Shown: positions 1 through 7,900, counted from the first letter of the stretch. The stretch is 11,693 bases of DNA from Chloroflexota bacterium (GCA_014383605.1 JACNHM010000352.1:1-11693); one strand, 5' to 3'. Notes: generated by a model from the sequence alone, not told the origin. A program made the numbers and translations.

Positions 1-830
1 CCCGTGGCCCCGGCCTCCATGCACAGGCGGGCCTTCAGCAGCAGATCCTCGTCGCCCATCTTGCTGCCACCAGAGAAAAGCACCATCGTCTTGCCCGCCG
101 AGGCGACGACCTTCTGCACCGCCAGGCGGTAGGCCTCGTTCTCGTCCAGTTCCTTCCATGCCTCGTAAAGCTGGCGGTAGGGAGCGGGGCTTTCGGCGTT
201 GCGCGGGTCTCGGAACTTGGGCACGTTGAGCTTGACGATGTCAGCGCCCAACTCATCGGCCAGCCGCGCCGCGTAGTCCACGGCGTAGATGCTGTCGCGG
301 CCGCCTTTTTCCCCTATCGCCGCGCCGCGGGGGTAGGACCAGACGATGAGCGGCAGGCCGTAACGGTCGCACTCCTCCCGCACCTCCCCCAACTGGAGGA
401 AGTCCCGGTCCTGCGCCGGCGAGCCCACGTAGAGCGTGTAGCCCACCGCATCGGCCCCCAGCCGCACGGCGTCTTCCACGCTGGCTTCGACGGCCGAGAA
501 GGCCTCGGCGTCGGAGGGGATGCCGGTTTTGCCGTTGAGTTTGAGGACGAGGGGCACTTCGCCGGCGTAGGCCTTCATGTACTTCTGCGCCAGCCCGATG
601 TGGAAGACGATGCCCGAGTAGCCGCCTTCCTTGGCCAGCCGGCACTGATAGTCCGGATCAGCGCTGGGCGGGTTGGGGAAGAAGTCCACAGGGCCATGCT
701 CCAGCCCCTGGTCAATGGGCAGGAGCAGCAGCGTGCCATTGCCCGGGCCGTGCTCGTAGAGCAGCCGGTGCAGGCGCGTCCGCTTGCCCAGGCTGAGGTC
801 CAGTCCGTCCAAAGCAGGTCTCTTTGCCAT
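1..830 (-). CDS. fbaB: Class I fructose-bisphosphate aldolase, FbaB/DhnA type (3' end cut by window edge)
   Basis: Cytoplasmic glycolytic/gluconeogenic enzyme, expected to interconvert fructose 1,6-bisphosphate with dihydroxyacetone phosphate and glyceraldehyde 3-phosphate through a lysine Schiff base. Reading from ATG at 830, 276 full codons are open to the window edge. The frame shows the FbaB hallmark [12 protein letters not shown] (residues 36-47), then [16 protein letters not shown] (162-177). [11 protein letters not shown] (195-205) carries K200, the likely Schiff-base lysine by comparison with the archaeal-type family. The phosphate-binding loop [14 protein letters not shown] is at 251-264, followed by MEAGATG at the edge. 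FbaB proteins run about 260-350 residues, so most of the protein is here. The ATG is preceded by AGGA with about 8 nt spacing. It is the last visible gene of the minus-strand run, 58 bp after the small coiled-coil gene. Other DhnA-family aldolases, for example aminodeoxy-sugar aldolases, are possible, but the N-terminal motif favours FbaB. Confidence 0.88.
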   Translation of the reverse strand, partial: MAKRPALDGLDLSLGKRTRLHRLLYEHGPGNGTLLLLPIDQGLEHGPVDFFPNPPSADPDYQCRLAKEGGYSGIVFHIGLAQKYMKAYAGEVPLVLKLNGKTGIPSDAEAFSAVEASVEDAVRLGADAVGYTLYVGSPAQDRDFLQLGEVREECDRYGLPLIVWSYPRGAAIGEKGGRDSIYAVDYAARLADELGADIVKLNVPKFRDPRNAESPAPYRQLYEAWKELDENEAYRLAVQKVVASAGKTMVLFSGGSKMGDEDLLLKARLCMEAGAT

Positions 831-888
831 TTTGCATTTCCTGAAGTACATAGAGTAACGCCTCGTTTGAGGCATGGATCGCCCGCTG

Positions 889-1071
889 TTACTGATGCGC
901 CGCCAGACGCTCCAGGGCTTCGGCCAACAGCTCTTCTAACTCGTCCATTTGGGCGATCAGTGCCGGAGGCACACTATGCGCCGGCATGCGCGCCTCCAGG
1001 TCAACCAGGCGGGCTTCCAGTTCAGCGATCTCCTGTTCCAACTTCTGTTCCATCCCTCGTTCGCCTCGCAT
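889..1071 (-). CDS. Small coiled-coil protein with an MPAHSVPP loop, function unknown
   Basis: A 60-residue, strongly acidic, helix-rich protein of unrecognised function. Two amphipathic helices with leucine/glutamate heptads (about residues 7-28 and 37-57) flank a loop reading MPAHSVPP (29-36), which suggests a helical hairpin or dimeric coiled coil. It has no Cys, no membrane segment and no signal peptide. The ATG at 1071 follows GAGTGAGGAG at close spacing; an alternative ATG at 1053 would have GAGGG directly against it. It begins 25 bp after the DUF362 stop and ends 58 bp before the aldolase start, so it is probably co-transcribed with both. The size and heptad pattern are reminiscent of SlyX-like small proteins, but I do not see enough to assign that family. 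Its reality rests on the SD, the tight operon spacing and the regular protein pattern. Confidence 0.68.
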   Translation of the reverse strand: MRGERGMEQKLEQEIAELEARLVDLEARMPAHSVPPALIAQMDELEELLAEALERLAAHQ

Positions 1072-1096
1072 CGCTCCTCACTCGTTGCCTGGGCCC

Positions 1097-2188
<1,092 letters not shown>

Positions 2189-2193
2189 GTTTT

Positions 2194-2200
2194 CCTCCCC
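2194..2200 (-). promoter_or_regulatory. Shine-Dalgarno site that fixes the DUF362 GTG start
   Basis: On the minus strand this reads GGGGAGG, 5 nt before the GTG at 2188. No ATG in the same frame lies near it, so the site decides in favour of the GTG start. Confidence 0.7.
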
Positions 2201-2220
2201 ATGCTGGTATACTGAGAAAC

Positions 2221-2321
2221 TGGTAGATTGGTAAACTGGTGAATTGGTTGAACTACTAGCAAGCCGATTGCTCCCAATCTACCAATCTACCAATCTACCA
2301 ATCTACCAGTGTACCAATGTA
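2221..2321. repeat. Octamer tandem repeats in inverted arrangement (palindromic intergenic element)
   Basis: The right arm (2274-2321) is six exact-period 8-bp units: CCAATCTA four times, then CCAGTGTA and CCAATGTA. The left arm (2221-2252) is four degenerate units of the opposite orientation: TGGTAGAT, TGGTAAAC, TGGTGAAT, TGGTTGAA. The arms can pair as a long imperfect hairpin around a loop of about 21 nt (2253-2273). The element begins 7 bp beyond the activase stop codon, so in the minus-strand transcript it sits directly in the 3' flank of that gene. It fills nearly all of the gap before DUF362. It could limit transcription, protect the upstream mRNA end, or simply be a dispersed repeat. 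The sequence pattern is directly visible; its role is not. Confidence 0.88.
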
Positions 2322-2328
2322 CCAACCC

Positions 2329-3096
2329 TTACCCATCCCGCGCAAAAAGCGCCGCGCCGATGGCGCCGGTGACCTGCGCTTCCGGCAGCACGACGATGCT
2401 GCGGCCTAGCTTTTCCTCCAGCATGCGCGCCACACCCGTGTTACGGGCCACGCCCCCGCTGAGCATCACCACGTCCTGCACGGGGATACGCGCCACCATG
2501 CTGACGATGCGGGCGGCGATAGCCTCGTGGATGCCGGCGATGATCTCCGGTTTGGGCACGCCAGCGGCGATGTGCGTGACGATCTCCGACTCGGCGAAGA
2601 CGGTGCAGGTGCTGCTGATGGTGACCCGCCGCGACGCGCACAGCGCCAGCTCTCCGAAGCGATCCATATCCTCTTCCAAGGCATGGGCCATGATCTCCAG
2701 GAAGCGCCCGGTGCCGGCAGCGCACTTGTCGTTCATCACGAAGTCCACCACCTTGCCCGCAGCGCTGACGGCGATGCCCTTGGAATCCTGACCGCCGATG
2801 TCAATGACCGTGCGCACGTCCGGGCAGAGCCAGTGCGCGCCGCGGCCGTGGCAGGTGATCTCCGTGACCGTGCGGTCGGCGTGGGGCACCTGCACGCGGC
2901 CGTAGCCGGTGGCCACCAGCCGGGCGACGTTCGCCCGCTCCAGCCCGGCTTGCTGCAGCGCCTGAGCCAGCACCTGCTGGGCGGCCTCGGCGCGGTTGTA
3001 CCCGGCGGCCATGACCGCCGAGGCCACGAGCCTGCTGTCATCGAGAAGGGCCGCCTTGGCCGTGATGGCTCCCACGTCCACACCGGCGAAATACAT
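2329..3096 (-). CDS. ATP-dependent [4Fe-4S] activase of the 2-hydroxyacyl-CoA dehydratase / benzoyl-CoA reductase activator family (HgdC/BcrAD-BadFG type)
   Basis: This ASKHA-fold ATPase family uses ATP hydrolysis to fire one low-potential electron into a partner enzyme such as 2-hydroxyglutaryl-CoA dehydratase. From the ATG at 3096 the protein has 255 residues, typical of single-domain activators. The phosphate-1 motif GVDVGAITAK is at 5-14 and phosphate-2 VIDIGGQDSK at 97-106. NDKCAAGTGRFLE (122-134) contains C125, and STCTVFAESEI (162-172) contains C164. By family knowledge these two cysteines from each subunit hold the cluster bridging the dimer. The adenosine motif MLSGGVARN is at 211-219. 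The starts at 3096 or 3099 fit both family N-termini and the AGAGGG site; a GTG at 3120 in frame would add eight atypical residues. The gene lies 16 bp after the Ord-like stop. No dehydratase or reductase subunit is visible, so the partner is unknown. Confidence 0.9.
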   Translation of the reverse strand: MYFAGVDVGAITAKAALLDDSRLVASAVMAAGYNRAEAAQQVLAQALQQAGLERANVARLVATGYGRVQVPHADRTVTEITCHGRGAHWLCPDVRTVIDIGGQDSKGIAVSAAGKVVDFVMNDKCAAGTGRFLEIMAHALEEDMDRFGELALCASRRVTISSTCTVFAESEIVTHIAAGVPKPEIIAGIHEAIAARIVSMVARIPVQDVVMLSGGVARNTGVARMLEEKLGRSIVVLPEAQVTGAIGAALFARDG

Positions 3097-3112
3097 CATT
3101 CCCTCTTCTGAC

Positions 3113-4117
3113 TCATACACCCCAGCCGGCGGCTGCCGGCAGGTCCAGCACCGTCTTCAGGCCCGGCGACGCGGCGGCCACCAGCGGAATGGCGTTGACC
3201 ATCGCGGCCACCGTGGCCCGGTCGCCGTGCGTGCCGTTGCCAATGACCATGTGCATGGGCGGGATGCCTGCGATCTGCACCTCGTCGCGGGGGTTCTCGG
3301 CCTGCAAGGTCATCCACAAGTCCAGCGTGATGACTTCCCGCCCCCCGACCAGCCCGCGGCCGACCTGATGCAGTCCCGCCACCTGGCCCGGCGCCACGGT
3401 TATAAACTCGCTGGCCAGCGGCCGCTGAGCGATCACCGGCTCAATCGTCTCCTGGATGTCGTCCAGCGTCCAGCCGAGCGCCTTGGCAATCAAGGCAATG
3501 GATTCCGGCAGGCCGACGTGCCGGATGGCTTTGGCTTGCACGCGGGCCGCAAACTCGGCGGCGGTCAGCCCGGCCCCGGTCTTCTGTTGCAGCGGCAGCC
3601 GCCGCCGGGCGGCATCCACCACCCGCGTCACCCGCACCGAGCGCACTTCCTGGCACACACCGCTCAGGGTAACAGGCAACCTGTCCATGACGAAGCCAGG
3701 GTTAACGCCAGTGCCCAATACCGCCACGCCGCGCTGGCGGGCCAGCCGATCCAGCTCCGCGGCCAGTTCGGGATACTGCCAGGCCGGATAGGCCAGCTCC
3801 TCACAGGTGGAAACGACGTGCAATCCGCTTTCGACAAGTTGCACCAGTTGTGGATAGACCTGGGGCAGGTAGGAGCCGGTGGCTTGAATGGCCACGTCGG
3901 CCTGCGTTTCGGACAGCGCCGCCTCGATGGTCCCGGCCACGGCAATGTTCAGGCGATTCTGCAGACCGATCACCTCCCCCAGGTCAGCAGCAACCTTGTC
4001 CGGGGCGACGTCCACGCCCCCCACGATCTCCATGTCGTCCCGCCGGTGCACCAGGCGGGCGATCTCGGCCCCCATGTGGCCCAGGCCAATGTGCACGGTG
4101 CGCAACTTATTCGTCAT
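3113..4117 (-). CDS. 2,4-diaminopentanoate dehydrogenase-like (Ord/DapB-related) NAD(P)-dependent oxidoreductase
   Basis: A 334-residue dehydrogenase related to DapB and to Ord, the enzyme that oxidatively deaminates 2,4-diaminopentanoate in ornithine fermentation. The N-terminal Rossmann motif HIGLGHMGAEIARLV occupies 9-23. Further family-type blocks are STCEELAYPAW (103-113), GTGVNPGFVMDRLPVT (135-150), RVVDAARRRLPLQQKTGAG (165-183), VGLPESIALI (201-210) and GDRATVAAMVNAIP (298-311). The length matches Ord (about 340-350) and exceeds classical DapB (about 250-270). The ATG at 4117 is preferred because AAGGGGAG precedes it and homologues start just before the Rossmann motif; a GTG at 4135 is also in frame. 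It overlaps the end of the PrsW gene by 11 bp and is followed closely by the activase, suggesting coupled translation. No other ornithine-pathway gene (oraS/oraE, ortA/ortB) is visible, so the real substrate may differ. Confidence 0.8.
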   Translation of the reverse strand: MTNKLRTVHIGLGHMGAEIARLVHRRDDMEIVGGVDVAPDKVAADLGEVIGLQNRLNIAVAGTIEAALSETQADVAIQATGSYLPQVYPQLVQLVESGLHVVSTCEELAYPAWQYPELAAELDRLARQRGVAVLGTGVNPGFVMDRLPVTLSGVCQEVRSVRVTRVVDAARRRLPLQQKTGAGLTAAEFAARVQAKAIRHVGLPESIALIAKALGWTLDDIQETIEPVIAQRPLASEFITVAPGQVAGLHQVGRGLVGGREVITLDLWMTLQAENPRDEVQIAGIPPMHMVIGNGTHGDRATVAAMVNAIPLVAAASPGLKTVLDLPAAAGWGV

Positions 4118-5342
4118 GCTCCCCTTCCCGATCACGCTTCATGCGGTTCTCCTCAGCGGTTGCCAGCCGCCGGGAGATGTAAGCGAGCAACGCGAGTTCG
4201 GCGATCACCAGGCCGCCCAGCATGGCATACGCCAACATCATGCCCAGGCCGCTCAGCCCCATGGTCACCTCGTCCGCAGCACTTGCCGGGGCCAGCAAGC
4301 CGACCAGCGCCATGCCCACCGCCAGCGCGTTCCACAGGCCGTGCAGCGCCACGGCCACGACGTAGGCGGCGAGCCCACGCCAGCGGCGCCGCCCGCTCAG
4401 CAGCGTTTGCCAGCCCAGCCCCATCAGCCCGCCGCCCAGGCAGTGGATGACCACCGTCCCCGCCCGGGTGACGATGGCAAAGGCCCACAATCTCTCGTCC
4501 GCCAGGGCCAGCGTGCCGCTCATCAGTCCCTCGACCAGAGCGAATCCCGCGCCTCCCGCCACCCCCCAGAGGAAAGCTCGCGCCCGGCTGGGCCGCCGGT
4601 AGCCCATCAGCAGCACGCCCAACGGTTTGACCGCCTCCTCGATGGCCGGCGCGAGCCCCGAGGCCACGAAAAGCGCCAGACCGATCACCCACGGCGAGCG
4701 GAGCAGCGACAGCCATTGGCCGGGGTCCGAGAGGCCTTCTGGCGACCGGAAGGCGGCAAGCAGTGCTTGCATCCGCTCCACGCCGCCGGGGACCAGGGCC
4801 ATCACCAGCACGACGACGAGGGCCAGGGCAATGATCACCAAGGCTTCCAACGTGAAGGCCGCCGCTGTGCCCAGGAAGGCTCCGCTGCTCAGTTGGGCCA
4901 GCACCTCGCGCCGGCTGGCCGCCAGCCCGCCCTGGGCCAGCCGCCGTCCCACCAGGCTCAGCACGGCAACCATGGGCAGCGCCACCCCGAGGACGTAGAA
5001 CGGGGGAAAAAACAGCCACGGCAGCGGGGCAGCGATGAGCAGAACCTGGCCAATGGCCACGGCCAGCAGGAAAAGCAGCATCAGCAGCCAGAAGCGCGGC
5101 CAGCGCACTGTTCGGGAAGGCGTGCCGCTCAATGCTCGCAGGCCTGTCCAGGCCAGTGGCAGCCCTAGCCCGACCCCCAGAGCTATGAAGGCCCCACTCA
5201 TCACGAAGCCCTGCAGTCTCCCTGTGTTTGCTCCCAGTCCCAGCCAGGGCAGCACGGCATAGAGCAGCCCGCTGACCAAGCCCAGTACCGCCGCGCTCGC
5301 CCCGCCGATGGTCGCCAATACCTGCACCACTTTGCGCATCAT
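4107..5342 (-). CDS. PrsW-family intramembrane metalloprotease
   Basis: A polytopic membrane protein of 411 residues. Hydrophobic segments occur at about 8-35, 46-70, 84-104, 108-132, 155-184, 218-245, 256-280, 290-312, 322-350 and 364-390. It ends in a charged cytoplasmic tail of about 22 residues. The conserved set expected for PrsW (Abi/CPBP-related) proteases is present: APAIEEAVKP (231-240) with E235, E236 and K239; GFALVEGLM (266-274) with E271; a histidine in VVIHCLGGGLMGLGW (H300); and VALHGLWNAL (H334, N338). Bacillus PrsW performs site-1 cleavage of an anti-sigma factor; the substrate here is not deducible. The N-terminal half, about 200 residues before the protease motifs, is longer than in short PrsW proteins. 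ATG at 5342 is preceded by GGGAG at 4 nt, and an adjacent ATG at 5339 is possible. The 3' end overlaps the Ord-like gene. Confidence 0.85.
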   Translation of the reverse strand: MMRKVVQVLATIGGASAAVLGLVSGLLYAVLPWLGLGANTGRLQGFVMSGAFIALGVGLGLPLAWTGLRALSGTPSRTVRWPRFWLLMLLFLLAVAIGQVLLIAAPLPWLFFPPFYVLGVALPMVAVLSLVGRRLAQGGLAASRREVLAQLSSGAFLGTAAAFTLEALVIIALALVVVLVMALVPGGVERMQALLAAFRSPEGLSDPGQWLSLLRSPWVIGLALFVASGLAPAIEEAVKPLGVLLMGYRRPSRARAFLWGVAGGAGFALVEGLMSGTLALADERLWAFAIVTRAGTVVIHCLGGGLMGLGWQTLLSGRRRWRGLAAYVVAVALHGLWNALAVGMALVGLLAPASAADEVTMGLSGLGMMLAYAMLGGLVIAELALLAYISRRLATAEENRMKRDREGEHDE

Positions 5343-5397
5343 CTGTCTCCCAACCGACCCATTGTAGCCCGAAATCCCCTTCTCGTCAAAACGAGTT

Positions 5398-5474
5398 CCA
5401 GGTTCGAAAGTTCAAAAGTTCCAAGGTTTCCATCCTCGGACCTTGGATGGGCAACCTTTGAACCTGAAACCTGG
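5398..5474. repeat. Imperfect palindrome built of degenerate ~8-bp units, 3' of the helicase gene
   Basis: The outer ends are a perfect inverted pair, CCAGGTT (5398-5404) and AACCTGG (5468-5474). Inside, the left arm runs in period 8 (GGTTCGAA, AGTTCAAA, AGTTCCAA, GGTTTCCA). The right arm read on the minus strand has the like-built AGGTTTC, AGGTTCAA, AGGTTGCC. The centre contains CCAAGGT (5421-5427) paired with ACCTTGG (5440-5446). It starts 9 bp beyond the helicase stop codon and takes up most of the 141-bp gap to PrsW. The design matches the element at 2221-2321, though the unit sequence differs. It might act as a 3' hairpin; no T-tract follows it on either strand. Confidence 0.75.
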
Positions 5475-5483
5475 AGCTTGAAA

Positions 5484-7853
5484 CTATCTCTTGAGAAGCG
5501 CTTGCAGGATGCGGATCGCCGCCTGCTTGTCCAGCGGTTCGTTGCCGCTGCCGCACTTGGGGCTGACGATGCAACTGGGGCAGCCGTCGGCGCAGGGGCA
5601 GTCGCGCACCACCTCCAGCGTGGCCCGCCACAGCTCCGGCAGCAGCTCGAATCCCTTCTCGGCGATGCCCACGCCGCCCGGAAAGCCATCGTAGATGAAG
5701 ACCTGCGTTTGCTCCGTGTCCGGATGGCTGGGCGTGGAAAGCCCGCCGATGTCCCAACGATCGCACATGGCGAAGAGGGGCAGGATGGAGATGGCGGCGT
5801 GCTCCACGCCGTGCAGGCCGCCCAGGAAATCCAACCCTCGCCGCGTCACCTCCCGTCGCACCTCCGGGGGCACGTCCCACCACAGCGCCACCGTGTCGAA
5901 GGTCTGCGCCGGCATGTCCAGCCACTCGTCGCCCAGCACCGCCTCCGAGGTCTGCTGCAGCCGCCGGTAGCCGATGACCTGCGAGGTCACCCGCACCTGG
6001 CCCAGGTAGGAGGTGACCGCGCCCAACCGCCGGTGGGCCAGCGAGCGGATGATGCGCACGTCGTTCACTTCCCGCGGCTGGGTGTAGTAGTCCACTTCCA
6101 CCGGACGCACGATGGCGCTCTGCATCTGCGGGTCGTACTGGGTGACCAGGTAGGTCTCCCCCTGATGCAGGTAGATGGCCCCCGGATGCGCCCGCAGCGG
6201 TGCCGTCGCCGCATCCATCTCCTCCAGCGTGCGGTAGCCGTCGGCTTCGTTGAGCAGGACGAAGCGCTCGCTGCCGGCCGAGCGCAGGCTGACGTCCTGC
6301 GCCGGGTAGTCGCCGCGCCTGTAGAACCAGCGGTTGGAGCGGTAGTCCAGCGCCCCCTGCCGCTCCAGTTGCACCATCGCCTCCACGAAGCCGGGACCGA
6401 ACAGAGCCTCGTCGTCGAAGGCGGCCGCGCCGCGGCCTTGCTCCGGCTCCACCGACAGGGGCACCTCGTGCGCCGCGCAGGGCAGATGCCGCAACAGCAC
6501 GTAGACGTTATCGGGGTCAATGAGCGCGTGCTCCAGCGAGCGGCCAAACAGCTCCCGCGGGTGACGCATGAAATACTGATCCAGGGGATTGTCCAGGCCG
6601 ATGAGCACGGCCAGCGAGGCCCGTTCGCCGCGGCCGGCGCGGCCGGCCTGCTGCCAGAAGCTGGCCACCGTGCCCGGATAGCCCACCAGCAGAGCGGCGT
6701 CCAGATGGCCCACGTCAATGCCCAGCTCCAGCGCCGTGGTGGCGGTCACCGCCAGCAGGTCGCCGCGGAAAAGTTCCTGCTCGATCTGCCGCCGCTCCCG
6801 CGGCAGATAGCCGGCGCGGTAGGCCTTGACCCGACCAACCAGTTGCGGCGCGGTCTCCTGCAACGCTTCTCGGGCGTAGCGCAGGATCAACTCGGCCACG
6901 CGGCGGGCGCGGGTGAAACAGATGCTGCGCACGCGCTGCTGCACCAGTTCCACGAGGAGCGCTGTGGCCTCGGCGTTGGCGCTGCGGCGGGACGTGCGCG
7001 CCCGATCCACGAAGGGCGGATTCCAGAGCGCGAAGTGCCGCGGGCCGTGGGGCGAGCCATCGTCATCCACCACCGTGGCCTCCAGCCCCGTGAGCAAGCC
7101 GAAGTGCTGGGCCGGGTTGGCGATAGTGGCCGAGGAGGCGATGAACTGCGGCTGGCTGCCGTAGAAGGCGCAGACGCGGCGCAGGCGGCGCAGCACGCAG
7201 GCCACCTGCGAGCCAAAGACGCCGCGGTACTGGTGCGCCTCGTCCAGCACCACGTAGCGCAGGCCGCGGAAGAAGTTAGCCCACAGGTGGTGGTTGGGCA
7301 GAATGCCCACGTGCAGCATGTCGGGGTTGGTCAGCACGATGCGGGATGAGCGGCGCACTCGCGAGCGAGCGGCCCGTGGCGTGTCACCGTCGTAGGTTGC
7401 AGGGGTTAGGGGATAAGGGATGGGGGTTAGGGGTGTTTCGCCCCCCTTAACTCCTAACCCCTCCCCCTTTTCCAGAACGGCCAGCAGGCTGTTGAGCTTG
7501 CCGAGCTGATCCTGCGCCAGCGCTTTGGTGGGGAAGAGGTAGAGGGCGCGTGCGGCGCGGTCGGCCAGCAGCGTTTCCAGCACCGGCACGTTGTAGCAGA
7601 GCGTTTTACCGCTGGCGGTGGAGGTGGCCACGACCAGGTGCTGGCCGGCGAAAGCGGCGTTGATGGCCTGGACCTGGTGCGTGTAGAGCCGCGGGGTGCC
7701 GGCGTGCTTCAATGCCGCTCGCAGCGCCGGGCTGAGGCGGTGGCGCAGCTTGCCGTAGCGCGCCTGGCGTGCTGGCAGCCGCTGCACGTGCACGATCTGC
7801 CCGCGGTAGAACCGCTGGCGTTTGATCTGCTGGAGGAAAGTGTCGGGTTCCAT
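5484..7853 (-). CDS. DEAD/DEAH-box helicase with C-terminal DUF1998 zinc domain (MrfA/YprA-Hrq1 type)
   Basis: A superfamily 2 helicase of 789 residues, close in size to Bacillus MrfA (about 750), which acts with a nuclease in mitomycin-type DNA repair; yeast Hrq1 is a relative. Motif I is ATSTASGKT (76-84), Ia FPTKALAQDQL (107-117), Ib NPDMLH (176-181), II LDEAHQYRGVFGS (203-215), III SSATIANP (240-247), V ATTALELGIDVG (371-382) and VI QQAGRAGR (401-408). The DUF1998 part has YDGFPGGVGIAEKG (721-734) and the cysteines C752, C754, C758, C761 and C767 for zinc. Residues 128-151 are a low-complexity insert encoded by a G-rich palindrome, placed between motif Ia and the conserved ATYDGDTP block; reading frame is kept. 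ATG at 7853 is chosen; a GTG at 7862 is in frame, but it overlaps the -35 box of the divergent promoter and has no SD. Confidence 0.92.
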   Translation of the reverse strand: MEPDTFLQQIKRQRFYRGQIVHVQRLPARQARYGKLRHRLSPALRAALKHAGTPRLYTHQVQAINAAFAGQHLVVATSTASGKTLCYNVPVLETLLADRAARALYLFPTKALAQDQLGKLNSLLAVLEKGEGLGVKGGETPLTPIPYPLTPATYDGDTPRAARSRVRRSSRIVLTNPDMLHVGILPNHHLWANFFRGLRYVVLDEAHQYRGVFGSQVACVLRRLRRVCAFYGSQPQFIASSATIANPAQHFGLLTGLEATVVDDDGSPHGPRHFALWNPPFVDRARTSRRSANAEATALLVELVQQRVRSICFTRARRVAELILRYAREALQETAPQLVGRVKAYRAGYLPRERRQIEQELFRGDLLAVTATTALELGIDVGHLDAALLVGYPGTVASFWQQAGRAGRGERASLAVLIGLDNPLDQYFMRHPRELFGRSLEHALIDPDNVYVLLRHLPCAAHEVPLSVEPEQGRGAAAFDDEALFGPGFVEAMVQLERQGALDYRSNRWFYRRGDYPAQDVSLRSAGSERFVLLNEADGYRTLEEMDAATAPLRAHPGAIYLHQGETYLVTQYDPQMQSAIVRPVEVDYYTQPREVNDVRIIRSLAHRRLGAVTSYLGQVRVTSQVIGYRRLQQTSEAVLGDEWLDMPAQTFDTVALWWDVPPEVRREVTRRGLDFLGGLHGVEHAAISILPLFAMCDRWDIGGLSTPSHPDTEQTQVFIYDGFPGGVGIAEKGFELLPELWRATLEVVRDCPCADGCPSCIVSPKCGSGNEPLDKQAAIRILQALLKR
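7401..7472. repeat. G-rich palindromic repeat inserted in frame within the helicase gene
   Basis: A 72-bp (24-codon) element. The plus strand reads GGGGTTAGGGGATAAGGG, then more GGGGGTTAGGGG units up to 7435. A TTTCG loop follows (7436-7440), then a C-rich arm at 7441-7472 with CTCCTAACCCCTCCCCC. GGGGTTAGGGGATAAGGG (7402-7419) matches the reverse complement of the opposite arm at 16 of 18 positions. Units are about 7-8 bp, as in the two intergenic palindromes. On the minus strand it encodes LEKGEGLGVKGG-ETPLTPIPYPLTP-type low-complexity peptide, directly before the conserved ATYDGDTP block. The helicase frame is unaffected because the insert length is a multiple of three. Confidence 0.85.
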
Positions 7854-7855
7854 TT

Positions 7856-7885
7856 TTGACACCGACTAACCGTATGTGATACAAT
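7856..7885 (+). promoter_or_regulatory. Sigma-70-type promoter of the toxin-antitoxin operon
   Basis: TTGACA (7856-7861), 18 bp, then TACAAT (7880-7885): a perfect -35 and a five-of-six -10. The expected start of transcription near 7892 leaves a leader of only about 13 nt containing the SD. The -35 overlaps the possible GTG start of the divergent helicase, so the two genes share a very compact control region. Confidence 0.75.
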
Positions 7886-7891
7886 AAGCCT

Positions 7892-7900
7892 GGAGGTGAT
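7892..7900 (+). promoter_or_regulatory. Near-perfect Shine-Dalgarno site of the antitoxin gene
   Basis: GGAGGTGAT is complementary to the 16S rRNA 3' end over its full length. Its core sits 8 nt before ATG 7905. That spacing argues against the in-frame GTG at 7896 and ATG at 7899, which lie inside the site. Confidence 0.75.

Noticed and set aside
860..873. Small hairpin GCCTC-GTTT-GAGGC before the aldolase as a terminator
   Set aside because: It has only 5 bp of stem and no T-tract on either strand, and it lies inside a probable operon.
2206..2211. TATACC on the minus strand as a DUF362 promoter -10
   Set aside because: The matching -35 position reads TTACCA within the repeat. This is too weak to claim.
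2221..2321. CRISPR-like array
   Set aside because: Units are 8 bp with no spacers between them, no leader and no cas genes.
2996..5168. Long plus-strand open frames (2996-4450 and 3888-5168) over the Ord-like and PrsW genes
   Set aside because: They are His/Gln/Arg/Pro-rich shadow translations opposite genes with strong motifs, and they overlap each other.
5478..7349. 623-codon open frame on the plus strand across the helicase gene
   Set aside because: It is antisense to a helicase with every motif intact. Its protein is low-complexity, rich in Arg, Gln, Val and His, with no recognisable domain. Such shadows are common in GC-rich genes.
7401..7472. Frameshift or pseudogene in the helicase
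   Set aside because: The insert is 24 whole codons without a stop, and all motifs before and after it are in one frame.
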